Notes under the pieces: model-generated | Databases searched by the model: none | The model's input: only the letters and a program-made list of their open reading frames with translations | Told to the model about the DNA's origin: nothing | NCBI RefSeq assembly: GCF_003060885.1 | Contig: NZ_QAIG01000006.1 | Location: forward strand, 1-53,238 | Reading direction: 5' to 3' | Origin: Pseudomonas sp. HMWF032 | Lineage (GTDB): Bacteria; Pseudomonadota; Gammaproteobacteria; Pseudomonadales; Pseudomonadaceae | Length of the DNA: 53,238 nt | Position numbers and translations under genes: made by a program | In this document: positions 11,339-19,786 of the stretch, one piece after another | How positions within the stretch are numbered: the first letter of the stretch is position 1 | How the letters are laid out: each line of letters begins with the position of its first letter

Positions 11339-12505
11339 ATGAATCCTGATACTCCGCTGCAACTGTTGGGTGGCCTTACTGCTCGCGAGTTCATGCGTGA
11401 CTACTGGCAGAAGAAACCGCTGCTGGTGCGCCAGGCAATTCCTGGTTTCGAAAGCCCAATTTCCCCCGACGAGCTCGCCGGTCTGGCGCTGGAAGAAGAA
11501 ATCGAATCGCGCCTGGTCATCGAGCACGGCGAGCACCCGTGGGAGTTGCGCCGCGGCCCGTTTGCCGAAGACGCCTTTGCCGACCTGCCTGAGCGCGACT
11601 GGACCCTGCTGGTTCAGGCGGTCGATCAGTTTGTTCCGGAAGTGGCTGAGTTGCTGGAAGCGTTCAAGTTCCTGCCCAAATGGCGCATCGATGACGTAAT
11701 GATCAGTTTCGCCGTGCCAGGTGGCGGCGTGGGCCCACATTACGACAATTACGACGTTTTTCTCCTGCAGGGCTATGGCAAACGCCGCTGGCAGATCGGC
11801 CAGCAGTGCAATACCGATAGCCCAATGCTGCAACACGCGGATCTGAGGATCCTTGCCGAATTCGTTAAAACTGAAGAATGGGTTCTGGAGCCCGGCGACA
11901 TGCTTTATCTGCCGCCACTTCTGGCCCACTGTGGTACCGCTGAGGATGACTGTATGACGTATTCCGTAGGCTTCCGTGCGCCAAGCGCCGCTGAAGTCCT
12001 GACCCATTTCACCGACTTTCTCGGCCAGTTCCTGCCTGACGAAGAGCGCTACAGCGATGCTGATGCGCAACCTACCGATGACCCGACACAGATACAGCGC
12101 GACGCCCTTGATCGCCTCAAGGCATTGCTCAATGAACACATGAGTGATGAGCGCCTACTGATGACCTGGTTCGGCCAGTTCATGACCGAGCCCAAATACC
12201 CGGAGCTGATTGCCGGTATCGAGATCGACGAAGAAACCTTCCTCGCTGGCCTCGAAGATGGCGCCATTCTGATCCGCAATCCCAGTGCGCGCATGGCCTG
12301 GTCGGAAGTCGGTGAAGACCTGGTGCTGTTCGCCAGCGGCCAGAGCCGCCTGCTGCCTGCCAACCTCCGTGAACTCCTGAAGCTGGTCTGTTCCGCCGAC
12401 GCCCTGCACATCGAAAACCTCGGCGCATGGCTTGCCGATGACGAAGGGCGTAACCTGCTGGTTGAACTGGTCAAACAAGGCAGCCTGGAGTTTGCTGATG
12501 AGTGA
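11339..12505 (+). CDS. roxA: Ribosomal protein uL16 arginine 3-hydroxylase (YcfD/RoxA-like cupin)
   Basis: JmjC-like Fe(II)/2-oxoglutarate oxygenase. The E. coli homologue YcfD hydroxylates an arginine of ribosomal protein L16. The 388-residue protein shows the iron facial triad His134-x-Asp136 in GPHYDNYDVFLLQG and the distal His197 in PPLLAHCG, plus FMRDYWQKKPLLVRQA near the start and a C-terminal winged-helix region. It heads a tight run: the next gene overlaps by 8 bases. The activity is inferred from the family; the exact target is not shown here. Confidence 0.88.
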   Translation: MNPDTPLQLLGGLTAREFMRDYWQKKPLLVRQAIPGFESPISPDELAGLALEEEIESRLVIEHGEHPWELRRGPFAEDAFADLPERDWTLLVQAVDQFVPEVAELLEAFKFLPKWRIDDVMISFAVPGGGVGPHYDNYDVFLLQGYGKRRWQIGQQCNTDSPMLQHADLRILAEFVKTEEWVLEPGDMLYLPPLLAHCGTAEDDCMTYSVGFRAPSAAEVLTHFTDFLGQFLPDEERYSDADAQPTDDPTQIQRDALDRLKALLNEHMSDERLLMTWFGQFMTEPKYPELIAGIEIDEETFLAGLEDGAILIRNPSARMAWSEVGEDLVLFASGQSRLLPANLRELLKLVCSADALHIENLGAWLADDEGRNLLVELVKQGSLEFADE

Positions 12506-12923
12506 GATACAGGTTCGCCTGGCCGACTGGCAGAAGGACAATGCTGACCTGCGGCGTATTCGCGAAACCGTGTTTATCGCAGAACAAGCTGTACCGCCGG
12601 AACTGGAATGGGATGCGGAGGATGCCGATGCTGTGCATTTTCTCGCCTTGGAAGGTGATTACCCGATCGGTACCGCTCGCCTACTGCCCGACGGCCATAT
12701 CGGCCGGGTTTCCGTGCTCAAGGACTGGCGCGGCCTGAACGTGGGTGTTGCGCTGATTCAGGCGGTGATCGCGGAAGCGGAAAAACGTGGCCTGACGCAG
12801 CAAATGCTCAGTGCCCAGGTGCACGCCACCGCCTTCTATGAAAAGCTCGGGTTTGCCATCGTCAGTGGTGAATACCTCGACGCCGGCATTCCTCACGTAG
12901 ACATGGTGCGACATAGCGCCTAG
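12498..12923 (+). CDS. GNAT-family N-acetyltransferase
   Basis: A 141-residue acyl-CoA N-acyltransferase of the ElaA-like small type. It shows RIRETVFIAEQAVPPELEWD, the acetyl-CoA loop region IGRVSVLKDWRGLNVGVALIQ, and the C-terminal ATAFYEKLGFAIVSGEYLDAGIPHVDM block common to this subfamily. The start at 12498 overlaps the end of the hydroxylase gene by 8 bases, with a ribosome site inside it (GGAG). The substrate is unknown. Confidence 0.85.
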   Translation: MSEIQVRLADWQKDNADLRRIRETVFIAEQAVPPELEWDAEDADAVHFLALEGDYPIGTARLLPDGHIGRVSVLKDWRGLNVGVALIQAVIAEAEKRGLTQQMLSAQVHATAFYEKLGFAIVSGEYLDAGIPHVDMVRHSA

Positions 12924-12931
12924 AGGCCAGG

Positions 12932-13573
12932 ATGAACGACGAAAACGCCCCGAATGACCTGCCCGAGCAACCGAAGCCCATTGAGCTTCCCGTCATCGAG
13001 TTCGAGTCACCGGGGCGTTTTGCTGTGCACAACCCGCAAAGCCTGACACCCGACAGTCCGCAGGCTGAACCGGCACCGTTTGTCCTGGGTGCCCATGCCG
13101 CACTGGAACGCTTCAGTCAACCGGAACAGGCCCGCGCCCATGCATTAGCACTGTTGCAACAGGCCCAGCGCAGCCTATGCATCTACAGCCACGACCTGGA
13201 ACCCTGGCTTTATCATCACAGCAGCGTTCAGGACGCCTGCACCCGTTTTCTGCTGGCCAATCCCCGTAACCAGCTGCGTATCCTGCTGCGCGACCCCAGC
13301 CGTGCAGTCAAGGAAGGCCACCGCCTGCTCGGTTTGTCGCGCCGTCTGTCGAGCAATATGCAGATTCGCAAGCTGCACCCGGACTACCCTAATGAAGAGC
13401 TGGCGTTTCTGCTGGCCGATGACCGTGGCTTGCTGTTGCTGCCCGAGCTTGGCCAAGCCAGTGGTTATGCCCTGTACCAGGCCCCCGGCCGCAACCGCCA
13501 GCGCCGCGCACAATTCGACCAGGCCTGGGATACCAGCATCACGGATGCTGACTTACGGAGTTTTCTGCTATGA
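12932..13573 (+). CDS. Conserved protein of unknown function (DUF7931-like)
   Basis: A 213-residue soluble protein without signal peptide. Its N-terminal 50 residues are Pro- and Glu-rich and probably disordered. The remainder (QARAHALALLQQAQRSLCIYSHDLEPWLYHH and the following LRILLRDPSRAVKEGHRLLGLSRRLSS) resembles a degenerate phospholipase-D-like fold of the kind often placed next to GNAT genes. I recall it only as a Pseudomonas family of unknown role. It is translated with its neighbours: 8 bases after the GNAT gene, and overlapping the next gene by 4 (ATGA). Confidence 0.7.
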   Translation: MNDENAPNDLPEQPKPIELPVIEFESPGRFAVHNPQSLTPDSPQAEPAPFVLGAHAALERFSQPEQARAHALALLQQAQRSLCIYSHDLEPWLYHHSSVQDACTRFLLANPRNQLRILLRDPSRAVKEGHRLLGLSRRLSSNMQIRKLHPDYPNEELAFLLADDRGLLLLPELGQASGYALYQAPGRNRQRRAQFDQAWDTSITDADLRSFLL

Positions 13574-14379
13574 AGGTTCGCGCCCTGTTCGCTGCCGCCC
13601 TGTTTAGCTGCAGCCTGTCGCTCAGCGCAGCCACTGAGGTGATCCCCCTCAATTACCGCACTGCGGATGAGGTGTTGTCGGTGGTGCAATCAGTACTGGG
13701 TCATGAGGGCCGCGTGAATGCCTATGGCAATCAGCTGATCGTCAATGCTGATCCGGCCAAAATCCAGGAAGTACGCACTCTGCTGCAACAGCTGGACACC
13801 GTGCCACGCCGCCTGCTGATCAGCGTCGACACCAACGAGGCGGGCTATCAGACCGATCGGGGCTATCGCGCCGATGGCAGCATCAGCGCAGGCAATGGTG
13901 AAATCCAGATCGGCCAGGGCGAGATTAATGGGCGCGATCAGGTGCGGATCATCCGTCGCAGCACCGATAGCCGCAGCGGCGGCACCCAGCAAGTACAGGC
14001 CACCGAAGGCTATCCGGCATTGATTCAAGTGGGCCAGAGCGTACCGCTGACCACCCGTGGCCGGGATGCCTACGGGCAGCCCTACAGCAACACCCAGTAC
14101 CGCAATGTCACGCGCGGGTTTTATGTCACCGCCAGCCTCAGCGGTGAAATGGTGCACATCAACATCAGCAGCAACCGCGACCGCCTCAGCCAGACCCAAC
14201 CTGGCGCTATTGACGTGCAGAGTACCGACACCCGGGTCAGCGGCCGGGTTGGTGAATGGATCAGCATCGGTGGCATCAGCGAGCAAAGCCAGGGCGAGCA
14301 AGGCGACTTTCTGCAACACCGCTCGACCCAGGGCCGCGAAGACATGAGCATGCGCGTCAAAGTCGACGTGGTGAACTAA
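13570..14379 (+). CDS. Exported secretin/NolW N-domain protein
   Basis: A 269-residue protein with a cleavable signal peptide (MKVRALFAAALFSCSLSLSA). The mature start, TEVIPLNYRTADEVLSVVQSVL through GNQLIVNADPAKIQEVRTLLQQLD, is a secretin-type N1/NolW domain. The rest, rich in Gly, Gln, Ser and Arg, shows a beta-rich pattern ending VKVDVVN, as in the secretin barrel region, but it is far too short for a full secretin (usually 550-750 residues). No type II or type IV pilus genes are nearby. It may be a periplasmic secretin-like protein; the function is unknown. Confidence 0.7.
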   Translation: MKVRALFAAALFSCSLSLSAATEVIPLNYRTADEVLSVVQSVLGHEGRVNAYGNQLIVNADPAKIQEVRTLLQQLDTVPRRLLISVDTNEAGYQTDRGYRADGSISAGNGEIQIGQGEINGRDQVRIIRRSTDSRSGGTQQVQATEGYPALIQVGQSVPLTTRGRDAYGQPYSNTQYRNVTRGFYVTASLSGEMVHINISSNRDRLSQTQPGAIDVQSTDTRVSGRVGEWISIGGISEQSQGEQGDFLQHRSTQGREDMSMRVKVDVVN

Positions 14380-14545
14380 ACCCTGCTGCCCCTCTTGCAC
14401 TGGGCCACCCCAGCCCAGTGCCGATAACCGCTCATCGGCTGCTCTTCGCCGCCGCCACAAAGCAAATACCTCGCAACCATTGCCCAACCCCGCAGACCGC
14501 CGAATAGAGCGGCAAAAGCTGACTTGTCAGTCGCCTCTGAATTTA

Positions 14546-14572
14546 TGTAGTAGTAATGGAAAAAGCACTACA
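14546..14572. promoter_or_regulatory. RccR-type long operator upstream of aceA
   Basis: TGTAGT (14546-14551) and ACTACA (14567-14572) are inverted half-sites 15 bases apart, 27 bp in all. The same half-sites at close to the 28-bp spacing were described for the aceA site of RccR in P. fluorescens. It sits 6 bases upstream of a good -35. Confidence 0.6.
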
Positions 14573-14578
14573 AAATAA

Positions 14579-14607
14579 TTGACGAACACTTTTGGCAAAG
14601 GCATGAT
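14579..14607 (+). promoter_or_regulatory. Candidate sigma-70 promoter of aceA
   Basis: TTGACG (14579-14584), exact 17-base spacer, CATGAT (14602-14607). It predicts a start near 14614 and a 5' leader of about 395 nt. Confidence 0.5.
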
Positions 14608-15009
14608 GACCCCGCTCCCGCTAATCAGAGGTGCTGAAAGGCCCTCCGAATCGCGCTCCAACTTACCGTCCGAGCCGATTTGCGTTGTAAAGCCCACAAG
14701 GCCGTTCGATGAGATTGCGACTGGAACGAAGTTGTCCTGAGGGACGGGGAAGCGTTTAGCAACAGCGCGCATAGAGCACAGCAAGTTGAGTCGTACAACG
14801 GCATCTTTGATCCGGTGAACGCCAAATGACCCCGTCATTTGCAGCAGCTGAAGCCCGCGAACTGTTTAGCTCGTCACCCTCCTACCGGATCAATTCCGTC
14901 TCAAGTCGATGTCTCGGCGTTCTGCAGTTGGCTACAACAACCTCCAGCAACACAGGTGTTCAGTGGGGAAGTCGGTGCTCAACCAAACACATACTTTGAA
15001 GGATTGACC
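14608..15009 (+). other. Long aceA leader / unassigned region
   Basis: About 400 bases between the predicted promoter and aceA. Composition is less GC-rich than the flanks. A 103-codon reading frame on the minus strand (14527-14838) covers much of it, but its 3' end runs through the operator and promoter and I recognise no family. A short direct repeat ATGACCCCG occurs at about 14605 and 14825. No hairpin with a T run was seen. It could be a true leader or a small insertion that moved the operator away from aceA. Confidence 0.4.
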
Positions 15010-16605
15010 ATGTCAGCTTATCAAAACGACATCAAAGCCGTTGCCGCCCTTAAAGCCGCCGCAGGCAGCAGCTGGAGCGCTATCGACCCTGAGTCCGTGG
15101 CCCGTATGCGCGCCCAGAACCGCTTCAAAACCGGTCTGGAAATCGCTCAGTACACTGCCGACATCATGCGCAAAGACATGGCTGAGTACGATGCTGACTC
15201 CTCCGTCTACACCCAATCCCTGGGTTGCTGGCATGGTTTCATCGGTCAGCAGAAGCTGATTTCGATCAAGAAGCACCTGAAGACCACTAACAAGCGTTAC
15301 CTCTACCTGTCGGGCTGGATGGTTGCTGCGCTGCGTTCGGACTTCGGCCCGCTGCCAGATCAGTCCATGCACGAGAAAACCTCGGTTTCCGGCCTGATCG
15401 AAGAGCTGTACACCTTCCTGCGCCAGGCTGATGCCCGTGAGCTGGACCTGCTGTTCACCGCGCTGGACGCTGCTCGCGCTGCTGGCGACAAAGTCAAAGC
15501 AGACGAAATCCAAGCTCAGATCGACGGTTACGAAACTCACGTCGTACCGATCATCGCCGACATCGACGCTGGCTTCGGTAACCCGGAAGCCACCTACCTG
15601 TTGGCCAAAAAGATGATCGAAGCGGGTGCTTGCTGCATCCAGATCGAAAACCAGGTTTCCGACGAGAAGCAGTGCGGCCACCAGGACGGCAAAGTAACCG
15701 TTCCTCACGCCGACTTCCTGGCCAAGATCAACGCCGTTCGCTACGCATTCCTCGAGCTGGGCATCGACAACGGCGTGATCGTTGCGCGTACCGACTCCCT
15801 GGGTGCTGGCCTGACCAAGCAGATCGCTGTGACCAGCCAGCCGGGCGACCTGGGCGACCAGTACAACTCCTTCCTGGATTGCGAAGAAGTCTCCCCTGCT
15901 GACCTGAAGAACGGCGACGTCGTTCTGAACCGTGAAGGCAAGCTGCTGCGTCCGAAGCGTCTGCCGTCCAACCTGTTCCAATTCCGCGCTGGCACCGGTG
16001 AAGCACGCTGCGTACTGGACAGCATCACTTCGCTGCAGAACGGCGCTGACATGCTGTGGATCGAAACCGAGAAGCCACACGTCGGTCAGATCAAGGGCAT
16101 GGTTGATGAAATCCGTAAGGTCATCCCGAACGCTAAGCTGGTTTACAACAACAGCCCATCGTTCAACTGGACCCTGAACTTCCGTCAACAGGCTTACGAT
16201 GCATTCGTTGCTGAAGGCAAAGACGTTTCTGCTTACGACCGCGCCAAACTGATGAGCGTTGAGTACGACGAAACCGAACTGGCTCAAGTGGCCGACGAGC
16301 GTATCCGTACCTTCCAGCGTGATGGTTCGGCCCAGGCCGGTATCTTCCACCACCTGATCACCCTGCCGACTTACCACACCGCCGCGCTGTCCACCGACAA
16401 CCTGGCCAAAGGTTACTTCGCAGACCAAGGCATGCTGGCTTACGTGAAAGGTGTTCAGCGTCAGGAGATCCGTCAAGGCATCGCCTGCGTTAAGCACCAG
16501 AACATGTCCGGTTCCGACATCGGCGATGCTCACAAAGAGTACTTCGCAGGTGAAGCAGCCCTGAAAGCCGGCGGTAAAGACAACACCATGAACCAGTTCA
16601 GCTAA
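15010..16605 (+). CDS. aceA: Isocitrate lyase
   Basis: First enzyme of the glyoxylate shunt: isocitrate to succinate plus glyoxylate, needed on acetate and fatty acids. The 531-residue protein belongs to the longer Pseudomonas-type subfamily, with the active-site Cys222 in KQCGHQDGK (E. coli has KKCGH), ADIDAGFGNPEATYLL, IVARTDSLGAGL and YNNSPSFNW. The ATG at 15010 follows AAGGA; an in-frame extension to 14839 has no homology that I recognise. Transcribed alone, with a terminator behind. See the upstream RccR-type site. Confidence 0.97.
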   Translation: MSAYQNDIKAVAALKAAAGSSWSAIDPESVARMRAQNRFKTGLEIAQYTADIMRKDMAEYDADSSVYTQSLGCWHGFIGQQKLISIKKHLKTTNKRYLYLSGWMVAALRSDFGPLPDQSMHEKTSVSGLIEELYTFLRQADARELDLLFTALDAARAAGDKVKADEIQAQIDGYETHVVPIIADIDAGFGNPEATYLLAKKMIEAGACCIQIENQVSDEKQCGHQDGKVTVPHADFLAKINAVRYAFLELGIDNGVIVARTDSLGAGLTKQIAVTSQPGDLGDQYNSFLDCEEVSPADLKNGDVVLNREGKLLRPKRLPSNLFQFRAGTGEARCVLDSITSLQNGADMLWIETEKPHVGQIKGMVDEIRKVIPNAKLVYNNSPSFNWTLNFRQQAYDAFVAEGKDVSAYDRAKLMSVEYDETELAQVADERIRTFQRDGSAQAGIFHHLITLPTYHTAALSTDNLAKGYFADQGMLAYVKGVQRQEIRQGIACVKHQNMSGSDIGDAHKEYFAGEAALKAGGKDNTMNQFS

Positions 16606-16653
16606 GAACCGGTTCACTCAACCGAGGCCACGATCAAGGTTGAGGGTGTGACG

Positions 16654-16683
16654 AAAATCCCAGCAGAAATGCTGGGATTTTTT
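16654..16683 (+). terminator. Intrinsic terminator after aceA
   Basis: AAATCCCAGC / GCTGGGATTT stem with a short loop, followed by more T. Confidence 0.9.
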
Positions 16684-16805
16684 ATGGCCGGCCCTCCATG
16701 ACAACCGCCCTTTTGGCCGTCATCGTGCGACGTTAAAAATGCGTCGCCCTCTCTTCTCTGCCTGAAAATCAGCCTTTTCTGGTTTTGTGCGCTTTCGCAC
16801 AGCTG

Positions 16806-16823
16806 CTGTCATGTTTACGTCAA
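16806..16823 (+). promoter_or_regulatory. Pho box upstream of phoX
   Basis: CTGTCAT followed 11 bases later by ACGTCAA. The first repeat is a perfect PhoB half-site and the second matches at 4 of 7 positions. The location, 49 bases before the phoX ATG, fits PhoB activation under phosphate starvation. Confidence 0.55.
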
Positions 16824-16871
16824 TTTCCTTGGATAGCGTCAGACACCCGTCGATTAATCCAAGGAGCCTGC

Positions 16872-18872
16872 ATGAACCACGATAATGAAAACTCAGTGCT
16901 GTTCGGCAATGGCGATGAATTGCCCAGCAATGCGTCCGCTAACCCACATATCAGCCAGCTGATCGACGACGTCGGCCGTAGGCAGGTACTGGCCGCCGGT
17001 GCAGCGTTCGGCACGCTGGCGTTTCTCGGCAGTGTTATGCCAGGCGCCGCAGTTGCGGCAGAGCCAGCCGCCAAAGGCGTGGAAAACCTGCACTTTAGAG
17101 CGCGCAGCAAGCTGCCCTTTACGGCTATCGCGACCAACCGGTTGGATAGCATCAGCGTACCGGCGGGTTACCGGGCCACCACCTTTATCCCTTGGGGTAC
17201 GCCGATCACTGGCAATTACCCGGCTTACCTGAGCGATGGCAGCAACAGCGCCCAGGATCAGGCCGAGCAACTGGGCATGCACCATGACGGCATGCATTTC
17301 TTCCCGATTGATGCACAACGCGGCGGCAAGAAAAGCGACCACGGCCTGCTGGTGCTCAATCACGAATACATCGATGCCCCTCTGCTGCACCGCAATGGCC
17401 CGACACTGGTCGCCGGCAAACGCAGCAGCGCCGAAGAAGTGCGCAAGGAAATCAATGCCCACGGCGTTTCCGTGGTGGAAGTACGTCGTGGCCTGAATGG
17501 CGAGTGGGCCGTGTTGCCAAGCGCCAGAAACCGCCGAATCACCGGCGCCACGCCTATGCGGATCAGTGGCCCGGCGCGCGGTCATGTACTCCTGAAAACC
17601 CGCTACAGCCCCAAAGGCACATCAACGCGCGGCACCTTGAACAACTGCTCCCATGGCTTCACACCATGGGGTACTTACCTGACCTGCGAAGAAAACTGGG
17701 CGGGCTATTTTGCCACCCGCGATACCGACCTCCCCCGCGAACTGAGCCGCTATGGCCTGCGTAGCAGCAGTCGCTATGGCTGGGATCATCTGGCTGGCGA
17801 TGAATTCGAGCGTTTCGATGCCACTCGCAAAACCACAACTGCCAGTGCGGATTATCGCAACGAGCCCAATCACTTCGGCTGGATTGTGGAAATCGATCCG
17901 TTCGCACCGGAATCGGTGCCGGTCAAACGCACAGCCCTTGGTCGTTTCGCCCATGAAGGCTTGGTATTTGCGCCCGTGAAGTCCGGACGTCCAGTGGTGT
18001 GCTATTCCGGCGACGACTCGCAAAACGAATACATCTACAAGTACGTGAGCCGCGACAAATATCGCCCAGGACGAAGTAATGGTTGCCTGCTGGATGAAGG
18101 CACGCTTTATGTTGCGCGTTTCGATGACAGCGGCAAGGGGGAATGGCTCGCACTGGATATCAACGACAAGAAGTTCCAGCAAGCCTGCAAAACCGCCGGT
18201 GTGAGTTTTGCCGACCAGGGTGAAGTGTTGATCAATACCCGTCTGGCAGCTGACGTGGTTGGCGCCACCAAGATGGATCGCCCGGAATGGGGCGCGGTCA
18301 ACCCGGACAACGGCGAGGTGTATTTCACCCTCACCAATAACAGTGCGCGAACCACTCCAGATGCGGCAAATCCAAGGCCTGCCAATGCATACGGTCATAT
18401 CATTCGCTGGCGTGAACTGAGTAAGGATTACGCCGGCCGGCAATTTGCCTGGAGTCTGTTCATGCTCGCGGGGCCGGAAGCCGACAGCATCGGCCCGAAC
18501 GGCAAACCGCTGACTGCTGATAATCGCCTGGCCAGCCCTGATGGGCTGTGGTTCGACGAGGAAGGCCGGCTGTGGATTCAAACGGATATGAGCGGTAGCC
18601 AACTGAACAGTGGCCCGTTCGGCAACAACCAGATGCTGGTGGCCGAACCACGCACCGGTGAGCTGAAACGTTTTCTGGTCGGGCCTGTGGGCGCCGAGGT
18701 GACCGGTATTACCGCGACTCCGGACTTCCGCACCCTGTTCGTCAATATCCAGCATCCGGGCGAAGGTTCAACTGCAACCAATCTGCTCAGCACCTGGCCT
18801 GATGGCCCGGGTCAGCGGCCGCGCTCGGCCACTGTGATCATCACCCGCGAAGACGGTCGCAGACTGCTCTGA
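16872..18872 (+). CDS. phoX: PhoX-family alkaline phosphatase, Tat-exported
   Basis: A 666-residue periplasmic phosphatase; PhoX enzymes use Ca2+ and Fe3+ to release phosphate from organic phosphoesters. A twin-arginine motif (GRRQVLAAGAAFGTLAFLG) lies about 45 residues from the N terminus, with a probable cleavage after GAAVAAEPAA. The body shows LVLNHEYIDAPLLH, the metal-binding NCSHGFTPWGTYLTCEENW, HFGWIVEIDPF, GRFAHEG and CYSGDDSQNEYIYKY. The ATG at 16872 has AAGGAG at 16861. A long N-terminal region before the RR motif is normal in this family. A Pho box lies upstream. A hairpin follows. Confidence 0.93.
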   Translation: MNHDNENSVLFGNGDELPSNASANPHISQLIDDVGRRQVLAAGAAFGTLAFLGSVMPGAAVAAEPAAKGVENLHFRARSKLPFTAIATNRLDSISVPAGYRATTFIPWGTPITGNYPAYLSDGSNSAQDQAEQLGMHHDGMHFFPIDAQRGGKKSDHGLLVLNHEYIDAPLLHRNGPTLVAGKRSSAEEVRKEINAHGVSVVEVRRGLNGEWAVLPSARNRRITGATPMRISGPARGHVLLKTRYSPKGTSTRGTLNNCSHGFTPWGTYLTCEENWAGYFATRDTDLPRELSRYGLRSSSRYGWDHLAGDEFERFDATRKTTTASADYRNEPNHFGWIVEIDPFAPESVPVKRTALGRFAHEGLVFAPVKSGRPVVCYSGDDSQNEYIYKYVSRDKYRPGRSNGCLLDEGTLYVARFDDSGKGEWLALDINDKKFQQACKTAGVSFADQGEVLINTRLAADVVGATKMDRPEWGAVNPDNGEVYFTLTNNSARTTPDAANPRPANAYGHIIRWRELSKDYAGRQFAWSLFMLAGPEADSIGPNGKPLTADNRLASPDGLWFDEEGRLWIQTDMSGSQLNSGPFGNNQMLVAEPRTGELKRFLVGPVGAEVTGITATPDFRTLFVNIQHPGEGSTATNLLSTWPDGPGQRPRSATVIITREDGRRLL

Positions 18873-18886
18873 TCGACTAACAGAGA

Positions 18887-18914
18887 TGTGACCGGTCAGC
18901 CCTGGCCGGTCACA
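18887..18914 (+). terminator. Hairpin after phoX, probable terminator
   Basis: TGTGACCGG / CCGGTCACA with a 10-base loop; only TTT follows, so termination may be partial. Confidence 0.55.
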
Positions 18915-18963
18915 TTTCACTGTGACAGACTCATGCCCTTTCCTTTGCGCAAAGAGCATCAGC

Positions 18964-19452
18964 ATGTCCAGCAACCGCTTGAGCCGTATCGTCGATAGAG
19001 TTCACCGCTTACCCATTACGCTACAAGGCCCAGCGCTGTCGCTGTTGTTTGGTTCCCAGGTGAAGTTCGCCGGCACCGCCAAGGTACGCGTGCATACGCT
19101 GACCCAACAACAGGCCGTGATGAGCATCGCCAACAAGCGCAAGGTGCAGAATCACATCAAAGGCGTACATGCCGCTGCCATGGCACTGCTGGCGGAGTCC
19201 GCTACGGGCTTCCTGGTCGGCATGAATGTGCCCGATGACAAACTGCCATTGATCAAAAGCCTCAAGGTCGACTACCTCAAGCGCGCAACCGGTAGCCTAA
19301 TCGCAGATGCACGACTGACACCTGAACAAGTTCATGCGATTCAGACCCAGGACAAAGGTGAAGTACTGGTGGCCGTCACGGTGACCGATGAAGCCGGCAT
19401 CCAGCCCATCCAGTGTGAAATGCTCTGGGCCTGGGTCAGCAAGAAGCGCTGA
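18964..19452 (+). CDS. DUF4442 hotdog-fold protein
   Basis: A 162-residue soluble protein with the DUF4442 (thioesterase-like, hotdog) pattern: GPALSLLFGSQVKFAGTAKV, NKRKVQNHIKGVHAAAMALLAESATGFLVGM, and a C-terminal beta strand with MLWAWVSKK. The conserved NHIKGVHA helix corresponds to the hotdog central helix. It may act on acyl-CoA or acyl-ACP thioesters; the substrate is unknown. I chose the ATG at 18964; an upstream in-frame ATG has no ribosome site. Confidence 0.82.
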   Translation: MSSNRLSRIVDRVHRLPITLQGPALSLLFGSQVKFAGTAKVRVHTLTQQQAVMSIANKRKVQNHIKGVHAAAMALLAESATGFLVGMNVPDDKLPLIKSLKVDYLKRATGSLIADARLTPEQVHAIQTQDKGEVLVAVTVTDEAGIQPIQCEMLWAWVSKKR

Positions 19453-19521
19453 GATCGGCCTGAAATTAAATCGAAACATCAACACCTTATGGTGCACGCT
19501 CACATTTCGGAGGCATCGCTT

Positions 19522-19737
19522 GTGAGCCGCACAACCCGGGAAATCTGTAAAACCCTCGATCAGGTAGCCTCACACAATGAGGCCGCGGCAGTGGCCGTAA
19601 TGCGAGTGGCTGAAAGGATCGGTGATGAGATGCTCAGGCAGCAGCTACTCAATGTGATCCATCGCATGAACCTGGACGCCGCCCAACTACGCTTCACCCG
19701 TGAAAACCTTGCAGGTCAAAGCCTGAAACGCGCGTAA
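19522..19737 (+). CDS. Small conserved helical protein
   Basis: A 71-residue protein starting VSRTTREICKTLDQVASHN at a GTG. The start is decided by a strong GGAGG at 19509-19513, eight bases upstream; an ATG at 19489 would place this ribosome site inside the gene. The sequence is predicted all-helical, soluble and without Trp or Tyr. I recognise no family. It is on the same strand as the DUF4442 gene, 69 bases behind it. Confidence 0.65.
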   Translation: MSRTTREICKTLDQVASHNEAAAVAVMRVAERIGDEMLRQQLLNVIHRMNLDAAQLRFTRENLAGQSLKRA

Positions 19738-19786
19738 GGGGGTCTACCAGCCCCCCCGCATTGTGCACCGAGAGGTCCAAGTAGGA

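Noticed and set aside
14527..14838. 103-codon reading frame on the minus strand upstream of aceA
   Set aside because: No recognisable family, no clear ribosome site, and its 3' end would run through the aceA operator and promoter; described only as part of the leader region.
14839..15009. N-terminal extension of isocitrate lyase in frame with aceA
   Set aside because: The ATG at 15010 has a good ribosome site and gives the usual 531 residues; the extension has no homology that I recognise.
15013..16617. 534-codon open frame opposite aceA
   Set aside because: A shadow of the high-GC, strongly codon-biased aceA gene; composition is Val/Gln/Leu-rich without domains.
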